A stretch of 64,000 nt of DNA from Bradyrhizobium sp. 164 (GTDB lineage: Bacteria; Pseudomonadota; Alphaproteobacteria; Rhizobiales; Xanthobacteraceae). The position numbers and the translations under genes are program-made. Below, piece after piece: positions 9,164 through 17,475 of this stretch (the stretch's first letter is position 1; each line of letters opens with the position of its first letter). The notes below the pieces were generated by a model. It was not told the origin of the DNA, ran no database searches, and worked only from the letters and a program-made list of their open reading frames with translations. The DNA is taken from positions 62,001-126,000 of the forward strand of contig NZ_JADPKA010000097.1 in assembly GCF_023073715.1 (NCBI RefSeq). Direction: 5' to 3'.

Positions 9164-10360
9164 TCAGCGCGTCGCGGCCGTTTTGCCTGACGGAATTGGC
9201 GCATCGCTCGCAAGGCCGATCTCGGCGCGCAGCGCATCCGTGTGCTCGCCGAGCACGGCCATCGTCTCGGCTGGCGCGGTGTCCGCGCCCGACATCCGGA
9301 ACGGCAAATTGAGCACCTGGAAGGAGCCGCCTTCATCCCGCACCTCGGACAGCGCCTGCCGTTGCGCGAGCTGCGGATCAGCCAGCGCTTCGGACACGGT
9401 GCGATAGGCCGAGGCGGGGACGCCGGCCGCGCCGAGCGCGGCAAGGCATGCATCGGTCGTGAGCTGCCGTGACCAGGCTTCGACGCCGTCCATCATCTCG
9501 GCCCAGTTCTCGCGGCGCGCGGCGTAGGTCGAAAAGCGCGGATCGGAAATCCATTGGGGGCGGCCGATCACCTCCATCAGACCCCGAAAGGTCTTCTCGC
9601 TGGCGATTGTGATCATGACGTAGCCGCTGGCCGTCTCCGTCGGCCCGAACATCGGGCGCGGCGGCGGCTTCACGGCGAATTGCGAACTCTGCAACTCGGT
9701 CAGCGTCAGCGACAGCATCGTTTCCAGCATGGAAACGTCGATATGCTGGCCAAGGCCCGTCACGGTGCGCTGATAGAGCGCGGACGCGATCGCGCCGAAG
9801 CCGTAGGTGCCAGTGACGACGTCGGCATGGTAGATGCCGCAATAGTCGGGACGGCTGCGGCCGGGCTGGTAGGCGAGATGCGCCATGTCGTAGCCCGAGG
9901 CCGCATGGATCACCGGCGCATAGGCCGGCAGTTCGGCCGAGGGCCCGGTCTGGCCGTAGCCGGAGATCGAGCAGTAGATCAGCCTTGGGTTGATCTGACG
10001 CATGCTGTCGTAGTCGAGCCGCAGCCGGCGCATCACCCCCGGGCGGAAGTTCTCGACGAGGATGTCTGATGTCGCGGCCAGCCGGCGCACCGCCTCCTTG
10101 CCGTCCTCGGATTTGAGGTCGAGCACCACGCTCTTCTTGCCGACATTGAGCTGGCCGAACGTGGTGCTGCAACCCTTGCGGAGCGGTGGTCGGGTCCGCA
10201 TCGTCTCTCCGCCGTCGCTCTCGATTTTGATGACCTCAGCGCCCATATCGGCGAGCATCCGCGTGCAATGGGGACCGGCAATCGTGGTCGAAAAATCCAG
10301 GACCCGCAGGCCCGCAAAGGCCTTTGTCGTCTTCCCCTCATGCTTATCTGCTAGCTGCAT
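9164..10360 (-). CDS. Class III (CaiB/BaiF) CoA-transferase
   Basis: A 398-residue family III CoA-transferase, normally a cytosolic interlocked dimer that moves CoA between carboxylic acids. Family features are the N-terminal GLRVLDFSTTIAGPHCTRMLADMGAEVIKIE, the SVVLDLK and GYGQTGP segments, and YHADVVTGTYGFGAIASAL, whose Asp is the expected catalytic carboxylate. It has the same orientation as the peptide importer and sits 132 bases upstream of the binding-protein gene, so it may belong to the same transcription unit. The acid substrate is unknown. Confidence 0.9.
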   Translation of the reverse strand: MQLADKHEGKTTKAFAGLRVLDFSTTIAGPHCTRMLADMGAEVIKIESDGGETMRTRPPLRKGCSTTFGQLNVGKKSVVLDLKSEDGKEAVRRLAATSDILVENFRPGVMRRLRLDYDSMRQINPRLIYCSISGYGQTGPSAELPAYAPVIHAASGYDMAHLAYQPGRSRPDYCGIYHADVVTGTYGFGAIASALYQRTVTGLGQHIDVSMLETMLSLTLTELQSSQFAVKPPPRPMFGPTETASGYVMITIASEKTFRGLMEVIGRPQWISDPRFSTYAARRENWAEMMDGVEAWSRQLTTDACLAALGAAGVPASAYRTVSEALADPQLAQRQALSEVRDEGGSFQVLNLPFRMSGADTAPAETMAVLGEHTDALRAEIGLASDAPIPSGKTAATR

Positions 10361-10374
10361 CCGCGGAGCCCCAT

Positions 10375-10399
10375 GGAACCTTCAGTGTTCTTTGTTGTT
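10375..10399 (+). promoter_or_regulatory. Candidate EcfG-type promoter upstream of the GlgA-type gene
   Basis: GGAAC at 10375 and GTT at 10397 are separated by 17 bases, close to the GGAAC-N16/18-GTT pattern known for EcfG general-stress promoters in alphaproteobacteria. The base before GTT is T rather than the commonest C. It would leave a leader of roughly 135 bases before the coding start. This is a short motif, so chance occurrence is possible. Confidence 0.4.
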
Positions 10400-10541
10400 G
10401 ATGCGCCGACCCTAGAGGGCGGCGGCTGAGTAGGAAAGTCTTTACCGAACGGTCAGGCCGCGTGGGCGGGGATTTGAGTGTGACGGCAACTGGACCCGTT
10501 CTTGCATAGAGGCAAGCGGGCTCGGCAGAGGGCAGCTGTTC

Positions 10542-11957
10542 TTGAGGGTCTTGTTCGTCACGACAGAGATGGACGACTTCGTCCGCGTCGGCGGACTTGG
10601 CGCCGTTTCCGCGGCCCTTCCTCGCGCCCTTCGCTCCTTTGCCGATATCCGGATCATGCTGCCCGGCTATCGCGACATCATCGAGCAACTCACGCACATT
10701 CAAATCGTTGGCCGCTGTCCGGCATTTGCGGAGATGCCGGCCTGCTCGCTCGGACGGGCCGCGACCAAGGATGGCCTGCCGGTCTACGTGCTGTTGTGCT
10801 CACAGCTCTACGACCGGCCCGGCAATCCCTATGGCGACGAATCCGGGCGCGACTGGCCCGACAATGACATCCGCTTCGCGCGCCTTGCCTCGGCCGCCGC
10901 TGAGCTGGCCATGGGCACGCTGGACAAGAATTGGGCAGCAGACCTGATCCATGCCAATGACTGGCAGGCCTCGCTCGTGCCGGCCTATCTCGCCTGGCGC
11001 GGCGCCAAGCTGCCGTCGATCCTGACCATCCACAATCTCGCCTATCAGGGTCTCTTCCCGAAGGACTCGCTGCGGCGGATCGGCGCTCCGGAGAGCTCGT
11101 TCCACATTGACGGCGTCGAATTCTACGACCAGGTCTCGTTCCTCAAGGCGGGGCTGGTCTATGCCTCTCACCTCACCACGGTCAGCGGTACCTATGCGCG
11201 CGAGATCACGACGGCCGAATACGGCTGCGGCCTCGAAGGCCTGCTTCGCGTCCGCTCCGACGCGGCCGAGCTCACCGGCATCCTCAACGGCATCGACGAG
11301 AGCTGGGACCCACGCTCCTGCGCACAGCTCGCCCAGCAATTCGGCGCGGGCGACTGGGTCGGCAAGAAAGCGAATGCGGACTACGTGCGCAAGCAGTTCG
11401 GGCTTGCGGTCTCACGCGGTCCCATGTTCGGCATCGTTGCCCGCCTTGTGCACCAGAAGGGCATCGACCTCGTGCTGTCGGCCGCCGACGAGATCGTCGA
11501 TGCCGGCGGGCAGATCGTGGTCACCGGCTCCGGTGAGCCGGCGCTCGAGCAAGCCTTGATCGACGCGCACCGGCGCCGCCCCGACGCCATCGGGGTCGTG
11601 ATCGGCTTCAACGACGCCCAGGCCCGCCGTATTTTCGCCGGCAGCGATTTCACCCTGATGCCCTCACGCTTCGAGCCATGCGGGCTCAGCCAGATGTACG
11701 CGCAGCGCTTCGGCTCGCTGCCGATCGGACACCAGACCGGCGGCCTTGCCGAAACCATCACTGACGGCGAGACCGGCTTCCTGTTCTCAAGACCCTCGCG
11801 TGAATCCTTCCTCGGCGGCGTCCGCCGCGCGTTCGAGGCGTTCATGGCGCAGGACCAGCTCGATACCATGCGTCGCAGCGCGATGGGACGATCGTTCTCC
11901 TGGAGCATCTCGGCCGGCAGCTACAGCGCGCTATACCGGAAGCTGGCGTCGGTGTGA
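10542..11957 (+). CDS. glgA: Glycogen/starch synthase, GlgA type (GT5)
   Basis: A 471-residue glucosyltransferase transferring glucose from a nucleotide sugar to alpha-1,4-glucan. The N-terminus MRVLFVTTEMDDFVRVGGLGAV matches the GlgA donor-binding loop (KxGGLxDV, here RVGGLGAV), a second-domain nucleotide site follows, and EPCGLSQMYAQRFGSLPIG is the C-terminal GT-B motif. The start is a TTG at 10542, which gives exactly the normal family N-terminus; no better ATG exists nearby. Glycogen partners glgB and glgC are not in the window, but a debranching-type glucosidase lies at 15.2-17.4 kb. It could be a paralogue used in stress. Confidence 0.87.
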   Translation: MRVLFVTTEMDDFVRVGGLGAVSAALPRALRSFADIRIMLPGYRDIIEQLTHIQIVGRCPAFAEMPACSLGRAATKDGLPVYVLLCSQLYDRPGNPYGDESGRDWPDNDIRFARLASAAAELAMGTLDKNWAADLIHANDWQASLVPAYLAWRGAKLPSILTIHNLAYQGLFPKDSLRRIGAPESSFHIDGVEFYDQVSFLKAGLVYASHLTTVSGTYAREITTAEYGCGLEGLLRVRSDAAELTGILNGIDESWDPRSCAQLAQQFGAGDWVGKKANADYVRKQFGLAVSRGPMFGIVARLVHQKGIDLVLSAADEIVDAGGQIVVTGSGEPALEQALIDAHRRRPDAIGVVIGFNDAQARRIFAGSDFTLMPSRFEPCGLSQMYAQRFGSLPIGHQTGGLAETITDGETGFLFSRPSRESFLGGVRRAFEAFMAQDQLDTMRRSAMGRSFSWSISAGSYSALYRKLASV

Positions 11958-11966
11958 GGCGACACT

Positions 11967-12028
11967 GTCATTCCAGGGCGCGCCTCTTGGCGCCAGCCCG
12001 GAATCCATCGTACCGCCGGAATGACGGA
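11967..12028. repeat. Intergenic palindromic repeat, TCATTCC type
   Basis: A short element starts TGTCATTCCAGGGCGCG and ends CGCCGGAATGACGG, so the ends are inverted copies. It sits between convergent genes. It resembles the element at 2482-2563 in its TCATTCC end and GCCCGGAATC core. Confidence 0.6.
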
Positions 12029-12081
12029 GGAATAACGGCACCCCGTGAACGGCACGACCGGACACACTTGGCTTTGAGACT

Positions 12082-13053
12082 CTACTTCCCCCGCACATCC
12101 ATCTGCGGCCGCCCGATCCAGGCTCTGTTGAGGCATCGGGTCAGCCAGTCGGGCTGCGGCTCGCCGCGCAGCCGCGCCTGCGCCTCCTGATAGGGCCCGA
12201 CATAGCGCAGCCTGTCGGGCAATCTCGGATAGACACGCCGTATCCATTTCAGCGCGTGATCGGCAGTTGTGATGTCCCGCTCATCGAGCTCAAATCCGAA
12301 GCCGGCTCGCAAGCGTTCCGGCAGCATCCTCGCCGTGAGCGCGCGATACCATCGCGGCGGCCGCAACCAGGGACGGGCGCCGCTGAAGATCTGCTCCGCG
12401 ATCTCGCGCGCCGCCGGGCTGACGGTCAGCGTGTCCGACTGCGCCATCGCCTTGGTGTAGGCTGCAAAGCCCGACCAGTCCGCCGGCAGATCATCCCCCG
12501 TCAGTCCGAACAGGGCGCCGTACAGCCGGGCCTCGCTCCAATAGCGCTCGCGCTCCTCCGCCGAGAGTGGCGGCAGCACCAGATCATGCGCCATCAGCGC
12601 GGTCTCGACCAGCGTCGCATGGACCCAGCGGAGCGAGGGAATGTCGTTGGCGCAGTAGCGCGAGCCGGCCGCGAACGGACCGACGGTCTCGGGCATCTCG
12701 CCGACGATCATGCTGTGGCGCCGGTGCAACTGCCGCGACGACCGCAGCGCCCGGTCCAGCGAGCCGAACACCATGGTAAAGACGACGTCGAAAGTGCGAT
12801 GGAAGCGGCCGATCGGATCGGCAAGAGTGCGCGAATGCTCGGCGATCGCCGCCGCGACCCATGGATGCGCCAGTTGCAGCAGCAGCGCACGGCCGGCGCC
12901 GAGGAAGATGACGGCTTCCCGGTCGATCTGCCAGGTCAGTGAGGCCGGACCGAACACGCCTGCGACCGGTCCCGCCGCGTTCGCGCGCAGCCTATCGAGC
13001 GACGCCTCCAGATCTTTTTCACCAACCAATTGCAAGCCTCGCGACGAAGACAT
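12082..13053 (-). CDS. Oxygenase MpaB/rubber-oxygenase-like family protein (DUF2236)
   Basis: A 323-residue alpha-helical protein of the DUF2236 group, which includes the haem-containing latex-clearing protein and MpaB. Recognisable segments are the N-terminal FGPASLTWQIDREAVIFLGAGRALLLQLAHPWVAAAIAEHS, the middle RWVHATLVETALMAHDLVLPPL, and the C-terminal HALKWIRRVYPRLPDRLRYVGPY. These histidine-rich segments are those that hold haem in characterised members. No signal peptide is seen from the ATG at 13053. The start is uncertain because no strong ribosome-binding site is visible. Its substrate is unknown. Confidence 0.75.
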   Translation of the reverse strand: MSSSRGLQLVGEKDLEASLDRLRANAAGPVAGVFGPASLTWQIDREAVIFLGAGRALLLQLAHPWVAAAIAEHSRTLADPIGRFHRTFDVVFTMVFGSLDRALRSSRQLHRRHSMIVGEMPETVGPFAAGSRYCANDIPSLRWVHATLVETALMAHDLVLPPLSAEERERYWSEARLYGALFGLTGDDLPADWSGFAAYTKAMAQSDTLTVSPAAREIAEQIFSGARPWLRPPRWYRALTARMLPERLRAGFGFELDERDITTADHALKWIRRVYPRLPDRLRYVGPYQEAQARLRGEPQPDWLTRCLNRAWIGRPQMDVRGK

Positions 13054-13129
13054 GGCGACAATAGCCCGGACCGCGCGCCTGCGAAATCGCCATCGCGCAA
13101 AACAATGACGAACAAGGCTCTCAGTCCGC

Positions 13130-13324
13130 CGCAATCGGCAGTGCGTCCATATCGGCTTCGTCGGACAGGCGGCCTCCGACAACCGCGGCATCGCCGGCGG
13201 CACCTATCTTGCCTGCTATTTCTGTGGCGGACTGGTCGGCACGGCCGTGCTGGGGCGACTGTTCGACGCTTTCGGCTGGCACGCTTGCGTGGCCGGCGTG
13301 GGCGCTACGCCGGCAACGAATTGA
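13130..13324 (+). pseudogene. Remnant of an MFS transporter C-terminus
   Basis: The frame read as HIGFVGQAASDNRGIAGG from 13148, followed by TYLACYFCGGLVGTAVLGRL and FDAFGWHACVAG, ending with a stop at 13322-13324, strongly resembles the last two helices of an MFS exporter. No start or upstream two thirds of the gene exists: the adjacent upstream DNA is the 5' region of the divergent MpaB-like gene. An unrelated ATG at 13106 is out of frame. It ends three bases before the convergent MFS gene. I read it as a deletion relic; the left boundary is approximate. Confidence 0.65.
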
Positions 13325-13327
13325 GCA

Positions 13328-14644
13328 TCACCAGGATGGACGATCCGGTGCTGCAGTCATACCCGCGCGCCGCGTCTCCGGCATCACGAACAGAATCAGC
13401 AGAAGCCCCGTCGCGGCGACCCCGGATAGTCCGATGAATGCGGTGGCGTTGCCGAACTTGTCGCTGACATAGCCGCCAAGCGCGGTGCTCAAGGACGCAC
13501 CGATGCCGGTCGCAGTGCCGACGATGCCCTGCGCCAGGTTGAAGTGACCGCTGCCGAAGGCAACGTCGGCGACGATCAGCGGAATCATCACCGCGAACAC
13601 GGCCGCGGTGAGGCCGTCGAACACCTGCACCAGCACGAGTAGATAGGGATCGCGCACGGTTGCGAACAACAGACCGCGAATCGTCAACGCGCCGAATCCG
13701 ATCAGAAGCAGCGGCCGCCGGCCCCAGAGTTGTGCCTTGCGCCCGACGGTCGGCGACAGCAGCGCCACGATCGCCTGCGGGACGACGATGCAAAAGGCGA
13801 CGAGCACCGTCGCCCACTGGCTCGACCGGGCCGTCACCGCGCTCGCCATCAGCGGCATCATCGCCGCGTTCGCGAGCTGCAACAAGAGCACGCTCAGCGC
13901 GAACACGATCAGCGGACGCTGCTGAATCAGGTGCCAGACATTGGTGTCGCCGCGATCGGCTGCCTCAGGCGGCATCTCACCGTGACAGCGCGCGATGTCG
14001 ACCTCGTGCTCGCGGATGCGCGAAAGCGCGATCAGGGTCGGGATCGCGAGCAGGAAGGTGACCAGGAATACCGAGCGGCTCGACAGCAGATAGCCGGCGG
14101 TGCCCATTACTGCCGCCGCGACGCCGTTGCCGAGCGAGGCAAAGCGCGCATTGCGGCCAAGACGCTCGCCGATCGCGAGCGGACCGACGAGGCCGAGGCT
14201 GATCGCGGCAATCGCCGGCCCCAGCACGCAGCTCGCCATCGCATGCAGGGTGGCGGCGGTCACCACCACTGGGAAGATCGGCATCGCGGCGTAGGCCAGC
14301 GCGCAGCAGCCGATGGTGGCAATCGCAAGCGCGGCCACCAGCCGTTCCGATTTCGCCGCATCGATGATTGCCCCGCCCGGCATCTGCCCGATCAGGGCGA
14401 CGATGCCGCCGATCGACAGCACGAGGCCGATCTCGACCTGGGTCCATTTCTGCGTCGTGAGGTAAACCGCGATGAACGGACCAAATCCGGTCTGCACATC
14501 GGCGAGGAAGAAGATGAACCAGTCGAGCCCGCGCAGGCTCTGGCGCGACGGTGCCGGAAGGCCTACAGCCGGTAGCGCGGCGACGTGGTCCTGCTCAACG
14601 GGGCCGTCGCGATCTGCATGTTTCGGCTTGCTCGACAACAGCAC
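13328..14644 (-). CDS. MFS transporter
   Basis: A 438-residue inner-membrane carrier with about twelve predicted helices in two halves. The N-terminal half begins DWFIFFLADVQTGFGPFIAVYLTTQKWTQVEIGLVLSIGGIVALIGQMPGGAIID, typical of a small MFS group found in alphaproteobacteria. The C-terminal half begins near VWHLIQQRPLIVFALSVLLLQ. It lies 23 bases downstream of the PRC-barrel gene and is probably the last gene of the minus-strand unit led by the ABC exporter. Transport substrate unknown. Confidence 0.88.
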   Translation of the reverse strand: MLLSSKPKHADRDGPVEQDHVAALPAVGLPAPSRQSLRGLDWFIFFLADVQTGFGPFIAVYLTTQKWTQVEIGLVLSIGGIVALIGQMPGGAIIDAAKSERLVAALAIATIGCCALAYAAMPIFPVVVTAATLHAMASCVLGPAIAAISLGLVGPLAIGERLGRNARFASLGNGVAAAVMGTAGYLLSSRSVFLVTFLLAIPTLIALSRIREHEVDIARCHGEMPPEAADRGDTNVWHLIQQRPLIVFALSVLLLQLANAAMMPLMASAVTARSSQWATVLVAFCIVVPQAIVALLSPTVGRKAQLWGRRPLLLIGFGALTIRGLLFATVRDPYLLVLVQVFDGLTAAVFAVMIPLIVADVAFGSGHFNLAQGIVGTATGIGASLSTALGGYVSDKFGNATAFIGLSGVAATGLLLILFVMPETRRAGMTAAPDRPSW

Positions 14645-14667
14645 AGGCGGTCAGCCCTCCGGGCACC

Positions 14668-15192
14668 TCACTGAATCGCTTGCAGCGGTTGAAGGCTGCC
14701 GGACGCGCCGAGCACCACGATCGGCGTGTCTTCCTTGTATTCCGGCGCGGCCGCGACCTGCGCTTTGGTCAATTCCAGCGTGATGCTGTCCTTCTTGTTG
14801 GCGATCTTGCCGAAGCGCAGCGCGTTCCAGTCCACCACGATCTTACGGCTGCCGACGCCGAGAAAGCCGCCGAAATCGATCGCCGCCGCGCGCACATGGC
14901 CGGTGCGATCGACGATGACGTCGACGATACGGCCCATGTCTTCGCCGGCGGCGCTGCGCACGTCGCGGCCGAGGACGCCATGCGCCTCGCTCGCGCCGAT
15001 GATGGTTACCGAGGGCGGCGGGGCGGCATCCTTCGGAGTGACCGGAACGGTCGAGGCCGGCGGCTGTGCCGGCGGCGGCGCATTCGCTTCGCTCTGGCTC
15101 GCGGGCTGATCCTCCGCGGCGTGCGAGGGCGCAGCCGCCAGGCCCGCGACGATGGCTACGCCCATGATCAGCGCTCCGATGGCACGCATCAC
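14668..15192 (-). CDS. Exported PRC-barrel domain protein
   Basis: A 174-residue protein with a Sec signal peptide (MMRAIGALIMGVAIVAGLAAAPSHAAE) and a Pro/Ala-rich linker (residues 28-60). A PRC-barrel domain follows, recognisable from GRDVRSAAGEDMGRIVDVIVDRTGHVRAAAIDFGGFLGVGSRKIVVDW. Periplasmic PRC-barrel proteins of this kind are frequent in Bradyrhizobium and are often stress related, but the role is not established. The gene lies 20 bases downstream of the glucosidase gene. Confidence 0.82.
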   Translation of the reverse strand: MMRAIGALIMGVAIVAGLAAAPSHAAEDQPASQSEANAPPPAQPPASTVPVTPKDAAPPPSVTIIGASEAHGVLGRDVRSAAGEDMGRIVDVIVDRTGHVRAAAIDFGGFLGVGSRKIVVDWNALRFGKIANKKDSITLELTKAQVAAAPEYKEDTPIVVLGASGSLQPLQAIQ

Positions 15193-15212
15193 ACCCTCCT
15201 CACGGCACGCCG

Positions 15213-17417
15213 CTAGCGCGCCAGCACGATCGAGACCTGGATCTGGCCGCGCGTGCGCAACACTTCCAGCGCCACGTCATCGGCGTGGCGGCTGACGCGC
15301 AGATCCACGCTGGACTCGCCCAGCCGCACATCGCGCAGGATCACCTCGTTCAGGAACGCCGGCAGATGCGGATTGCGCAGGCGAATCTCCCCGCGCGCCA
15401 CGTCGAACTCGATGCCGAGCGCCGCCTCCAGCAACGTGAACGGCGTCGCGCTGGCCCAGGCCTGCGGCGCGCAGGCGACCGGATACAGCGTCGGACCGCG
15501 CCGCTTCTCACGCCGGAAGCCACAGAACAATTCGGGCAGCCGACGCAAATCCATATAGGTCGCCGCGTCGAACAGCCCCTTGAAGACATGCGCCACCGAA
15601 TGCTTGAGGCCGTAGCGCGCGAGCCCGAGCGCGATCAGCGCGTTGTCGTGCGGCCAAATCGACCCGTCATGATAGGACATCGGGTTGTAGCGCACCTCGC
15701 CTTGCGCGACGGTGCGGATGCCCCAGCCCGAGTAGAAATGCGGCCGCATCAGATCGGCGGCGACCAGACGGGCGCGGTCCTCGCGGATCATGCCGCTGAA
15801 CAACACCTGCCCGGCATTCGAGGTCCGCACCTTGCAGGGGCGCTTCTTGCCGTCGAGGGCGAGCGCATAGGTGCCGAGCTCCTCGCACCAGAACGCCTTC
15901 TCGAAGTGCTCGGCCAGCGCCTTGGCTTCGGCCTCGAGCTGGCGCGCGCGGTCCGGCTTGCCGAGCCGCAGAGCACAGCGCGCCGCCGACTGCTTGGCCG
16001 CGTAGACGTAGCCCTGGACTTCGGCGAGCGCGATGTTGCCTTCCGCGAGCTGGCCGTCAGCATGGAAGATCGCGTCGTAGGAATCCTTCCAGCCCTGGTT
16101 GGCGAGTCCTTTCTCCGTCGCGCGCTGGTATTCGACGAAACCGTCCTGATCGGGATCGCCGGGGCCGTCGATCCAGGCGAGCCCGGCCTCGATCGCCGGC
16201 CACAGCTCGATCAACGTGGCCTCGTCGCCGGTACGTTCGAAATAGCTTCCCGCGAGCAGGACGAATAGCGCGGTCGAATCGACGCTGCCGTAATATTGGG
16301 AGAACGGCACCTCGCCCAACGCTGCCATCTCGCCGCCGCGCATCTCGTGCAGGATCTTTCCGGGCGCGGCGTCGGCGAGCGGATCGACCGCCTTCGCCTG
16401 GAAGTGCGCAAGGCGCCGCAATACGCCCTTGGCGACGCGCGGATCGACCCAGAGCATCTGGAGCGCGGTGATCAGGCCGTCGCGGCCGAACGTCGTCGAG
16501 TACCAGGGAATGCCGGCATAGGGATAACGCCCTTGCGGCGTCTCCGTCATCAGCATGTTGAGGTCGGCCATGGCCTGGCACAGCACCTCGTTGAAGATGT
16601 TGTTGGAGGTCTCGATGCTAGCGGCGCCCATGGTCGACTGCCGCATCTCGCGGCGGTGCGCCAAGAGGCCGGGGAAGAATCGCGCCGGCTTTTCGGTCAC
16701 GGGCCGGTTGCAGGAGACGGCAACGAACAGCGATCTGGCCTCGTGCGGGTCGAGCTCGAGCTGCCAAGTCGCAGCATTGACCGACAGCCGCGTCGGACGC
16801 GGATCGAAATGCAGGCCAGTGATGCGCTCGGCCTCGTCGAGGCCGCGATACTCGAACAACACGTCGGTCGGACCTAACAAGCGGCTCGTACCGGTGCCAC
16901 GGCGCGGGCGCCGCTCGCCGCGGACCTCGAACAGGTCGGCAAAGTCGTTGTCGAACAGCAGCGTCAGCTCGAAGCTGGCGCGTGCGTCGCCGTGGTTCTG
17001 CACGCCGATGCGCTGATAAGCGCTACCGCGCCACAGGAAGATCGTGCGCACGATGTGCAGCAGATCCTTTTGGAACACGAGGCGGCCCTGACGGTAGATG
17101 TCGGGATTGGTGAGATCGACCGTCAACGCCGAATTGTCGTCGCGGAGGTTCGAGCCGAGCAGCAGCGGCTGAAGATCGTCGAGCACGAGCTCCAGCCGCG
17201 CCAGGTAGCGCGTGTCGTAGTGAAACAGCCCGTCCGGCCCGCCCGCCGAAGCGCCGATGTCGCCGTGGCTGTCGAGCACGACGAAGGTATCGTCGTGCTT
17301 GAGGGACCGCCGCGGCCGGGCGGCGGGTCCCGTCATCGGAATGTAGAACGTCTGCTCCGCGACGGCCTCCACCGTCTGGGACACGGAAATGATCTGGGTT
17401 ACGGTTTCGGCTGCCAT
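15213..17417 (-). CDS. Amylo-alpha-1,6-glucosidase/glycogen debranching-type protein
   Basis: A 734-residue two-domain protein. The N-terminal part (about residues 30-230) is the bacterial glycogen-debranching N-terminal domain, starting RSLKHDDTFVVLDSHGDIG with FHYDTRYLARLEL. The C-terminal part is an (alpha/alpha)6 barrel with IPWYSTTFGRDGLITALQMLW, DSTALFVLL, and SYHDGSIWPHDNALIALGLARYG, matching GH13-independent glucosidases of the amylo-1,6-glucosidase group. No signal peptide is visible. The protein probably trims or remodels an alpha-glucan or a glucosylated compatible solute, in line with the GlgA-type and GT4 genes in this region. Confidence 0.86.
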   Translation of the reverse strand: MAAETVTQIISVSQTVEAVAEQTFYIPMTGPAARPRRSLKHDDTFVVLDSHGDIGASAGGPDGLFHYDTRYLARLELVLDDLQPLLLGSNLRDDNSALTVDLTNPDIYRQGRLVFQKDLLHIVRTIFLWRGSAYQRIGVQNHGDARASFELTLLFDNDFADLFEVRGERRPRRGTGTSRLLGPTDVLFEYRGLDEAERITGLHFDPRPTRLSVNAATWQLELDPHEARSLFVAVSCNRPVTEKPARFFPGLLAHRREMRQSTMGAASIETSNNIFNEVLCQAMADLNMLMTETPQGRYPYAGIPWYSTTFGRDGLITALQMLWVDPRVAKGVLRRLAHFQAKAVDPLADAAPGKILHEMRGGEMAALGEVPFSQYYGSVDSTALFVLLAGSYFERTGDEATLIELWPAIEAGLAWIDGPGDPDQDGFVEYQRATEKGLANQGWKDSYDAIFHADGQLAEGNIALAEVQGYVYAAKQSAARCALRLGKPDRARQLEAEAKALAEHFEKAFWCEELGTYALALDGKKRPCKVRTSNAGQVLFSGMIREDRARLVAADLMRPHFYSGWGIRTVAQGEVRYNPMSYHDGSIWPHDNALIALGLARYGLKHSVAHVFKGLFDAATYMDLRRLPELFCGFRREKRRGPTLYPVACAPQAWASATPFTLLEAALGIEFDVARGEIRLRNPHLPAFLNEVILRDVRLGESSVDLRVSRHADDVALEVLRTRGQIQVSIVLAR

Positions 17418-17475
17418 GAGCTGCTCCCCTGCGCCTTGATTCGAAACGCAACCAACGCGAACGCGACTGCTCGAT

